Source of the DNA: a virus
Length of the DNA: 64,000 bases
IMG/VR virus record: IMGVR_UViG_3300033388_000615
Coordinates: 1-64,000 of that record
Direction: 5' to 3' (one strand)
Shown one piece after another: positions 27,401-33,927 of this stretch. A program made the translations under genes and the position numbers. Within the stretch, counting starts at the first letter, position 1, and every line of letters starts with the position of its first letter. The notes under the pieces are model-generated. The model was not told the origin of the DNA and searched no databases. It saw nothing but the letters and a program-made list of their open reading frames with translations.

Positions 27401-27781
27401 GATCAAACATCAGGTTTACTATTACTAAATCCACAACCGGTTAACAGCCCTTGGACTAATTTAGATTTTCCTTCTATTGGATTTAATGGTATACAAATAC
27501 TAGTTTCTAAAGTAGAACATAAATTTAGATTTAATCAATTCTGGGATGTGACTAATGATAGAGGTGAGTTTACAAATGCAGAACAACCAATATTTGACAC
27601 ATCATGTAATGGATATATTAGACCTTTAAATCAAACTAACATTAATTACGGTAAAAGTCAAACGGAACGTAAGAAGTTTAGACACTACTCTAATAATGTT
27701 ATTTTACGTAGGAATGTATCAGGCAACAGAAAAATGCTGCTTAGACTTAATAATACTAAACTTTTACTATCACAAAGATAA
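21494..27781 (+). CDS. Giant tail stabilisation/muzzle-type protein with inserted vWA and EGF-like segments (2095 aa)
   Basis: 2095 residues. The N-terminus (NINTFTKGMNKDVAPSFEGQ then WWHARNAANNSEDGDLGMIG) is the conserved opening of the crAss-like tail stabilisation family, in which a beta-propeller-like nozzle forms the tail end. The body to about residue 1490 is beta-rich and aromatic. Residues about 1495-1512 (CPPGYNFNPSTGLCE) look EGF-like. Residues about 1537-1790 are a vWA domain with MIDAS DTSGS at 1548-1552, GGNTATAAGMN as the Thr loop and VITVTDTGNN as the Asp loop. Residues about 1790-1855 are again Cys-rich and EGF-like (CECPTGYTL, CECPPSTVP). A beta-rich 240-residue C-terminus follows. 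It overlaps the next start by one base (TAATG). Probably a tail nozzle that also carries adhesion modules. Confidence 0.75.
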   Translation: MAKKKNPSQPQSSGSSSVNINTFTKGMNKDVAPSFEGQQAWWHARNAANNSEDGDLGMIGNEPSNLSCGVIPYTVIGAIHRYGDEWVVFSTDNVSSEIGRFDDSECKYTTLVNDPCLNFSKKHLIVGAAKENFDCTWEVYWDDANNPSRALNIDDIPWKKIQISGPDIDGSDCVEYEIIEPKSLDCEQIRLAPLLDTPCITLEKSIDGGMLANGAYQVFVGYTENEQRVTDYIGISNIQTLWNHEGTGGSLDINFSNLDLDYDYFELVILRRNQGQTSAKRIGLYSTQVSTINIDFIDESLSAIDLKLIPLRSPAYEKSESMFVVNDWLIRQGPTEQFDFNYQPIANEIKTNWVINSVPSTYYSKGGNRTGLLRDEQYAFFIRWIYNTGERSSSYHIPGRAPEMYNGTMENEIINGNNVLNPTGDPLFKVYNTASITSTAITALPDETKITGRGEMGYWESTELYPSNRPDIWGDLCGKPIRHHKMPDESIGGNTSPLHLTSSNGDEINILGVEFSNIGRPKYNDGSYIENVVGYEILRGSRLGAKSILGKGLFRNMRKYTVPNAENLIGGDVQGLYPNYPYNDLRPDVYFHKGGNNILNRTDGVHSFGESLDDYKALGDEPDINGEPSGYSRKVFTFSSPELMFTKPFLNAYETKIYGQLSGSASGTFQPSEDHPQFKLLRNGAAIISGVIGLGYAIRQVRGTKNVRRVGAAGNMTSQSGSFGGLAGIGNQPGFAQAAYSLANVAANTGQSVISVLLEALLDSATGVADLWVGGAANYATEKIQMGLSQAIGNLPGMRGGSEEIAWTSDNNFSSIPIFLKIWMSAQTSKANIAAGGNEFLELIYNMQSSNSFVLKHNSFGFFSNFNKQTNGLWRIKNSDSNYIGQSFQTFDNGNYKINNLFRPSTVAVSLEKSLTDPDVKDKSRYTIGGSLDVSLSSAGVYQNSNPAPHSNSYFQKYKQARKSNISAYYGALKFNFDNQYGQLDGIKQIPMRSCIQLLDSTLPNQYMYTSDPIFSGDTFIGRYTEKTIMPIFTRFLLGQPDGYTFDYSLYVNIPYPRYWLNSQRFDLTPLAQKFVTLGLGSSNAATALMPNDLFYLDRTSNSTNTSWGSIFNNGSDPNPALSMAFAYIYSHVNGILDFYVESEVNLDQRDWEDEPKKRIYNVYDYNDLNELFHARIEKDDNFYKYDESLSPSRFPTQMSSFGQIQPRDYDPYVAANCFVSYPKRLIYSLQAQEESKRDYWRVFLNNNYKDFKNEVSVIKPINKSGALVFFPYLSPQMFQGLDTLKTQLDTKLTIGDGGLFSQPFQNVANADISNEYGSCESLRGVINTPLGLFFISQQQGKIFQYGGKGLDPISNNGMKWWFAKYLPSRFIKQFPSSENTQWTDNPVAGVGCQVMYDSVDDVVYFMKKDYQLKPDYIGQATFVDRPVRPIEIRGEARVPVSIDIGDPIYFDDCSWTISYDPKSKAWISFHDWHPELALPSINHFFTTKTVETTVPQCPPGYNFNPSTGLCEIGINTTELAEVIVDNRDSIISGGPQACLIDIVVAMDTSGSTGNPQNNGTRAFAQLQWVMSFVDQPEIQNALNGGSMQIGFTSWSGNNQQRSWTTGNGAFISPVSMSDNVSSANVQTWYINNWYGGNTATAAGMNQAISLAQQTGSSSLAANYPARQNDPSYRRIVITVTDTGNNPGPQCNLQSPTIQTVSNAAPNFQFMYTVFCGVNSPYPGGPGQPQSAALNNIVCQYGQNITITSGTAGSTTSAYIYGIQSNINANYPISNWDVVAQEITSSICGSDFVCECPTGYTLVYPDASNGNVYDQASGTCSDLENERPICRKVTCECPPSTVPGSVLTETGECPDTPPLLYQIGNPDFVQSNPKQCNYFYYDSLQPNYKVGGFWRHNVRCDSFANYYGEDYPWEIDLISNTGQAVNTIRSFEYQLETYVYKGDPQYNMCGGDKWEDLDFNFDASIIYNNDQTSGLLLLNPQPVNSPWTNLDFPSIGFNGIQILVSKVEHKFRFNQFWDVTNDRGEFTNAEQPIFDTSCNGYIRPLNQTNINYGKSQTERKKFRHYSNNVILRRNVSGNRKMLLRLNNTKLLLSQR

Positions 27782-30700
27782 TGGGAAAAAGAAAGAGCAT
27801 AGGATTACCAGGAGGACCAAATGAGTTCTTAATAGATATAACACAATATATATCTGTAGATGGGTATAGAAATGATAGCCCAGATAAAACCAATCCGGTT
27901 AATTTCATTCCGTCAGGAAACATAAGCATGAAAGATGTAGACTTTCCTATTATGGGTGTAGATAACCTTGGTAATTCACAAATGATGATGCCTGAAAATG
28001 AATATCAATTTCCAGGTGATATGGTAATGGAAACGCCTATGGCTCAAAATGGTATTGAAGTACCTAAAAGACAAGGTGCTAGAAAAAATCCTGATGGTAG
28101 TGAGTCAACACACCTTATGGCTACTGAAACTTTAGATGGAAAGAACTGGTTTTCATTTCCAACATTATTCCAAGATCCGGATGGTACTTGGGTTGATATG
28201 TCTAATAAACCTTGGAAAGAAGCATATGAAGAAGCTAAAAGAAGAGGTGAGCTTATAGACTTTGGAGCAGATAAAGAAGCTGCTATAAAGTTTGGAGAAG
28301 GTTCTTGGAAACCTAAATTTCAGTTAAGGGGTGAAGTAAATGATATTAAAGGAGTTGTACCTAATCAAGAAAGTGTTGATAATTCATTTCAAAGACAATG
28401 GTTAGATTCACCCATGTATAAAAAAATATTAGCAAATGAAGTTGGTCCAAATGATGATGCTGAATTTATAACTAATAGTAGAATAGGTAATTTACAAAAC
28501 GTACCTATAATAGTAAATCCTAATACACACGAAGATGAAGGTGTAGGTGCAACATCTTGGAGTAAGAATGGTGAACTTGAATTTTTTAAACCATCACATA
28601 CTGATCATGAAGGGCATGTTTATGAAAACACTTTTGAACATGAAGTAGGCCATAGTGGAGATAGAGTTGGAAAAGATACATTAAAAAGATATAAAGATAA
28701 CTTAAGCATTGGAGATAAAATTGCTTTAGCAAATGCTTCACTAAGTACTAGACCAAGCAGTGTAGTTTTACCAAACTATGTTGCTTTGGCAAATCAAGCA
28801 TATAATTATATTACTGGCCAAGAAACAAACGATCTTGAAGATAGGGCTATACAGATATATAAAAACCTTAATTCAGATAGACTTATACCTCAAAAAACTA
28901 TTAAAAGATTTGAAGACGAAAGGGTTAATATAGAGGGGTATGATGATGATGGAAATCCTATAATAAATAATATTGATATAGCAAGCTATGGAACCTATGA
29001 TGCAGATGGTAATCCCATAGTAGCTTTTAATAGAGATGGGTCTGTAAAAGAAGGACAGATAGAAATAGAGAGAAGCCCCTGGGGAGATTATGTTTCTGAT
29101 CCTACTGAAGCTAGAACTAGATTAAATACAATTAGGTCAGCAGCAAAAGATCTAGGAATATATGATCCTATGACTGAGCCATTAACTAGAGAAAAATTTC
29201 AACAAATAATTGATAGAACTTCAGAGTTAAACAGAGGAGAGTCAGATGGTTACAATCCATTAATGCAATTACAGGATGTATATAGTAATGATGAGATTTT
29301 TAATCAATTAAATGAGATTTCATCTGCAGATGACAGCAAAGATAAATTACGGTATGCTCAATCTGGTCTTGAAGTGCTAAATAGATTTTATACACCGGAT
29401 GAAAATGTAAACATTAGATATAATGAGGATGATGTATATGAATCAATATTTGACCCAAGAGTAAGAGAAAAACAATTAGAAAATGATGCAGCACGTAAGG
29501 CTTATCAGATAGAATTGAATAAAAGAAATCAAAGCATAGCAGATATAGAAAAAGCAAAAGAACTTTATAAAGATGTTTGGTATAATCAATATAAAGACAC
29601 AACTTTTAATACAGTTAAAGAAAGAGAAAATTGGCAGGAGAATAATCCGGATTGGCAAAATGCAATACAAACATTAGGAAAGTATGGTAAAGCTAAAGTA
29701 GGTGCAAATCCTGGAGTCAGCAACAAAAGTAACTTAAAACATATACCATACTTTGATCCAGCAGCTGATTTATCAGATCAATATCCTGAGATGCCTGTTT
29801 TAAAATTACCGCATGATATTAAATATAATTTATCAGACTTACCATCTGATGTAGATGAAAGTGTATTTAGACAATGGATAAACAAATATTATCCAGATTA
29901 TGCTGAAAATAACAAAATTGATAGTTTTACATCTATTAAAAATAATGACACTATTAAAAGTGCATGGTATGAACTTGGACATCAATTTATAGAAAAGCCA
30001 GAGTTAAAACCTTTACAAAAGCTGATGTCTGATTTTGACATGAATGATAAGCCTCCACTTTCAGAACCTGTAAAAAAATCTAAAAGTCAATTAGTATCTA
30101 TAAAAACAGGTGACGGAAGGATTATAGTGCGTGATATAAGTACCGGTGGAACTATAGGAATATATGATTCTGAAGAAAAGGCTAAGCTTGCTATGAGCGG
30201 AGTAGACAATGAAGATATAATAGATTATTATGGTCCATCAAAATGGAAACCCAATAGCAAACAAATAGATACACAGCAAAGAATTAATAAACTCTACCAA
30301 AGAGGAGGTAATACATTAGATGATGCAGTAATACCAGTTTTAAAAGGTGCTGCTGAAAAAGCAGATAGCTTTAATGATTGGTTAGGTAAAAAAACTAAGG
30401 ACATACTTAATCCAGAACTTGATCTTGAAACTAGATTTAAAATATTTCAAGAAGTAAGACCTGAAAGTTATCCTGGTTTTGGCAGCATTACTAAAGAAGC
30501 ATTTGGTGCAATAGGTAATGCACTGGGTATAACAGAACCAACAAAACCCTTGTTTGATTCTGATGGTGATTATGATTTTTCTGAAGAAGCATGGGCACGT
30601 GCGCTTGGTCTTAATCCTAAAGAAAAATATATACAAAAGCAAACAGAATATTCACCAACCAATTCAAAAGAGGAAGGAGTGCAATATTATAAAATATCAG

Positions 30701-33700
30701 ATGATATACTTGATAGAGAAAGTATGATATCAGACTTTAAAGATCTCCCTATAGGATATAAAGAAACTGTTGATGGCTTAGCGGGTTACATGAAAGAAGA
30801 TTATTGGAGTAAAACTGAAGATGGTTCTGATGGTAAAGTAACACCAGAACAATTTATGAATATTGATCCATTACAAAATTTTCAAGTTGAGGTAGGTTAT
30901 GACAAAGCAAAAGATCAGAAATATCTTTCTATATATGATAAGTATGATTTTAACAGTATAGCAAATGCAGCCATAAAACCATATGAGTTTTATGATAGAA
31001 TCTATATCCCTAAAGACTCTGATAAAAAGGTAGAAAATAAAAATAGTATTAACCCTAATCTATTGTATAAGCAAGCTTTTGTTGAATCTAACTTAAATCC
31101 AAAAGCTAAAAGTAGTGCAGGTTATATGGGTCTTGGTCAAATAGGAGATAGTCTTATAGCAGATTATAAGAAAGCAAAAAATGTTAAAGAAATAGATCCA
31201 TATGATCCTGAACAAAATCATGATGTCCAAGAATGGTCTATGAATGAATTGTATAACTCATCATTTATAAATAAGGAAAATCAAGATCAAGATGTAAGAT
31301 TGATTAAAACACTAGCAGCATATAACTGGGGTAGAGGTAATACAAGAGATTTGCTAAATGAATTAAAAGAAGAAGGTCTGGATATATATAATGATGTTCA
31401 ATGGGTTTCTAGATTACCTAAAGAAACTCAAGATTATATTGATATGATTTTGTTTGATAAAAATACAGAAGGCAGACCTAATGTACAGGAAAATTTTCTA
31501 AAGACAACTACTGATGAAGCATATGATTACTATAAGCAATTATATAAATATCAAGATGATCTTCCTGAAAAACAATTTGCTGGACCTGTGAGAGAAAATG
31601 AGCAAGAAGGTTATGACTATAGTCAATTATGGATGCCATCTAATTATGTTGAAGAACTTCCAGAATTAAACTCTTCTTTTGTTGGCCCTTTACGTGAACC
31701 AGAAAAACAAAATGAAAAACCAAAAGAAGAATTAAATATATACACTGTAAAGTCTGGAGATAACTTAACTAGAATAGCAGATAAATATGGAACTACTGTA
31801 GATGAGATAGCTGAGTTAAATGATATAGCTAATCCGAGTAAGATTTCAATAAATCAAGAAATAAAATTACCAAAGAGTAAAACTAAATATGCTTTTTATG
31901 ATGTAAAGTCTGGTGATACTCTTGGAAGAATAGCAACTAAATATGGTACAACAGTAAGAAAGTTAGCACAAGAAAATGATATATCTAATATTAATGAAAT
32001 TTTTGTTAATCAAGAACTAAGGATACCTCAAGATTCATATGAACCAGTAGATGAAATTGAAGAAACTTGGCAAGATGTTGAGCTGTTGGATCAGGATAGA
32101 AGAAATATTAATGATTCATCTGATGAAGATATTATAAAAAAATCACAAATGGTTAATGATCCAAATGGTCATTATGTTATAGTAAACAAAAAAACAAAAA
32201 GATTAGAAGTTTGGAGGGGTGGCAAACCAGTATTAGATTTTGAAGTTCTTACAGGTGCTAATGAAGGTGATGCTTTAACTGTAACAAAAATGTGGGATTT
32301 GAATAATGATGGACAAATAACAGATGAAGATAAAAGAAATGGTAAGTGGATTCCTAATTGGAGTGCCGGTAATAAAAATACAGGTGCTGGTAAGTATTAT
32401 ATAAAAGAAAGTTATGCTGATTCACCTGATAAATATGGTGGTAAAGGTGTTCCTTCATTTAATTTATATACAGATGGTACTGATATAGATGTAGCTACAG
32501 CTATTCATGGACCCACAAAAGGTAGAAAAGGTTTATTTGATGATGGTAATATAGATAATAATAGAGCAAGTAATGGCTGTGTAAATGGTCAATGTAGTGA
32601 TTTGCAAGCATTATATGATTTAGGAATGCCAGCAGGTACAGCAGTATATATATTACCAGAAGATGAAGGTAATAATTTCCAATGGGTTGATGGACAAGCT
32701 GTATTAAAAATGTCTAAAGATAATAGAGAAAAATATGCATCTAATTATATTGACTCTAAAGGTAGTGAGCAAACTCAACAAGGATCTAACTATACTGTAA
32801 ACACATTAAACTATCAACCTATACGTCCAGTGTTTGATCAACAGGCTTTTGAAGAAGATGTGTATAATGAAACAGGAGGTTTAAAATCTGTTGGTAATTT
32901 CTTTACGTCAGATACATCAGATAAAGAAGAACAAGAAAATTCAACAAAGCCATTTATAAATGCTTTAGTAAATAACAAGAAACAAATAATGCAAGAAGCA
33001 GGTATACCTAGTGATGTATATAATGATATTGCTAGAATTGCTTTTGGTATTTATGGTAATGAATCTAATTTTGGTGACACGCATAGTAAATCAGGTAACC
33101 TTTTAAGAGGAGCCAACAAATATGTTGCTGACCTAAATAAAAAAGGTCAATTGCCAGTAGTAGGTTCAACTAATCTGTTACCTACTGTAACTTCATCTCC
33201 TGATGTGTTTAAAAAATATGAAGGTTTTACATTAGATACCACTAATCAGTTATCAAATGTTTCTCCTTTATTAGCAATTGCAGCACAATCATCAAATATT
33301 AACTTACCAACTTATTCTAAAAGTGCACAAGAAGATTATAATAGTGTTGGGTTAACTCAGCTTAGATGGGAAAATATAGCTAAAGAAGATAAAAACTTAC
33401 CAGAAAATAAAAAACAAATAAATATTTTAAAGAAATTTGGAATAACATCTAATAAAGATTTGTTAGATCCTGAGAAAGCAGCAATTGCTACTGTGTTAAG
33501 ATTAGCATTTTTAGCTAACAATAGAGAAGGTGTAGATAGAAATGATTTGTTTAATACTCTTCCTAAACATTGGGGTGGTTCAAGCAAAGATGACGGTAAG
33601 ACATATACTGAAGGAGTTAAGAAAAATGCTAAATATTTGAAATTTCAGCAATTGGGTAAGTACATGCCAGATTATAAAATAGGTGGAGAAAAGAAAAAGC

Positions 33701-33867
33701 TTCAGATGTATAAAGATTATATGGATGGAATATATGATGGTACTAATGAAGAAGCTAAAGCTAAAAGTATATATGATAAATTAAATAGAAAACATTATAA
33801 AGATGCAAAAGAGTTAGGAAACATGTCTCCACCAAATTATATTTTGACTCATCTTTATAAAGCTTAA
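27781..33867 (+). CDS. Virion cell-wall multi-enzyme: zincin motif, transglycosylase, two LysM, L,D-transpeptidase, second lysozyme-like domain (2028 aa)
   Basis: 2028 residues. Residues about 75-185 hold a conserved crAss-like segment (STHLMATETLDGKNWFSFPT). HEVGH at 287-291 is an HExxH zinc-peptidase motif. Residues about 1088-1230 form a lytic transglycosylase/lysozyme fold with putative catalytic Glu1102 (FVESNLNPKAK), GYMGLGQ and AYNWGRGN. LysM repeats are at about 1321-1364 and 1372-1416 (YTVKSGDNLTRIADKYGTT and FYDVKSGDTLGRIATKYGTT). A YkuD-type L,D-transpeptidase domain at about 1464-1627 has IHG with His1576 and SNGCVNG with Cys1600. Residues about 1735-1930 hold a second lysozyme-like domain (IYGNESNFGD with Glu1761, SVGLTQLRW). 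It is translationally coupled to the muzzle gene. Likely role: local peptidoglycan binding and cutting during genome entry. Confidence 0.85.
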   Translation: MGKRKSIGLPGGPNEFLIDITQYISVDGYRNDSPDKTNPVNFIPSGNISMKDVDFPIMGVDNLGNSQMMMPENEYQFPGDMVMETPMAQNGIEVPKRQGARKNPDGSESTHLMATETLDGKNWFSFPTLFQDPDGTWVDMSNKPWKEAYEEAKRRGELIDFGADKEAAIKFGEGSWKPKFQLRGEVNDIKGVVPNQESVDNSFQRQWLDSPMYKKILANEVGPNDDAEFITNSRIGNLQNVPIIVNPNTHEDEGVGATSWSKNGELEFFKPSHTDHEGHVYENTFEHEVGHSGDRVGKDTLKRYKDNLSIGDKIALANASLSTRPSSVVLPNYVALANQAYNYITGQETNDLEDRAIQIYKNLNSDRLIPQKTIKRFEDERVNIEGYDDDGNPIINNIDIASYGTYDADGNPIVAFNRDGSVKEGQIEIERSPWGDYVSDPTEARTRLNTIRSAAKDLGIYDPMTEPLTREKFQQIIDRTSELNRGESDGYNPLMQLQDVYSNDEIFNQLNEISSADDSKDKLRYAQSGLEVLNRFYTPDENVNIRYNEDDVYESIFDPRVREKQLENDAARKAYQIELNKRNQSIADIEKAKELYKDVWYNQYKDTTFNTVKERENWQENNPDWQNAIQTLGKYGKAKVGANPGVSNKSNLKHIPYFDPAADLSDQYPEMPVLKLPHDIKYNLSDLPSDVDESVFRQWINKYYPDYAENNKIDSFTSIKNNDTIKSAWYELGHQFIEKPELKPLQKLMSDFDMNDKPPLSEPVKKSKSQLVSIKTGDGRIIVRDISTGGTIGIYDSEEKAKLAMSGVDNEDIIDYYGPSKWKPNSKQIDTQQRINKLYQRGGNTLDDAVIPVLKGAAEKADSFNDWLGKKTKDILNPELDLETRFKIFQEVRPESYPGFGSITKEAFGAIGNALGITEPTKPLFDSDGDYDFSEEAWARALGLNPKEKYIQKQTEYSPTNSKEEGVQYYKISDDILDRESMISDFKDLPIGYKETVDGLAGYMKEDYWSKTEDGSDGKVTPEQFMNIDPLQNFQVEVGYDKAKDQKYLSIYDKYDFNSIANAAIKPYEFYDRIYIPKDSDKKVENKNSINPNLLYKQAFVESNLNPKAKSSAGYMGLGQIGDSLIADYKKAKNVKEIDPYDPEQNHDVQEWSMNELYNSSFINKENQDQDVRLIKTLAAYNWGRGNTRDLLNELKEEGLDIYNDVQWVSRLPKETQDYIDMILFDKNTEGRPNVQENFLKTTTDEAYDYYKQLYKYQDDLPEKQFAGPVRENEQEGYDYSQLWMPSNYVEELPELNSSFVGPLREPEKQNEKPKEELNIYTVKSGDNLTRIADKYGTTVDEIAELNDIANPSKISINQEIKLPKSKTKYAFYDVKSGDTLGRIATKYGTTVRKLAQENDISNINEIFVNQELRIPQDSYEPVDEIEETWQDVELLDQDRRNINDSSDEDIIKKSQMVNDPNGHYVIVNKKTKRLEVWRGGKPVLDFEVLTGANEGDALTVTKMWDLNNDGQITDEDKRNGKWIPNWSAGNKNTGAGKYYIKESYADSPDKYGGKGVPSFNLYTDGTDIDVATAIHGPTKGRKGLFDDGNIDNNRASNGCVNGQCSDLQALYDLGMPAGTAVYILPEDEGNNFQWVDGQAVLKMSKDNREKYASNYIDSKGSEQTQQGSNYTVNTLNYQPIRPVFDQQAFEEDVYNETGGLKSVGNFFTSDTSDKEEQENSTKPFINALVNNKKQIMQEAGIPSDVYNDIARIAFGIYGNESNFGDTHSKSGNLLRGANKYVADLNKKGQLPVVGSTNLLPTVTSSPDVFKKYEGFTLDTTNQLSNVSPLLAIAAQSSNINLPTYSKSAQEDYNSVGLTQLRWENIAKEDKNLPENKKQINILKKFGITSNKDLLDPEKAAIATVLRLAFLANNREGVDRNDLFNTLPKHWGGSSKDDGKTYTEGVKKNAKYLKFQQLGKYMPDYKIGGEKKKLQMYKDYMDGIYDGTNEEAKAKSIYDKLNRKHYKDAKELGNMSPPNYILTHLYKA

Positions 33868-33894
33868 ACCATAAAGATTAGTGAATCTCCCTAA

Positions 33895-33911
33895 TTATTT
33901 GTATATTAATA
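33895..33911 (+). promoter_or_regulatory. Candidate phage promoter, TTATTTGTATATTA motif
   Basis: The core GTATATT is at 33901-33907, 20 bases before the GTG at 33928, in the only sizeable gap between the wall-enzyme gene and the cargo genes. Confidence 0.45.
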
Positions 33912-33927
33912 ATATAATATTATCAAC

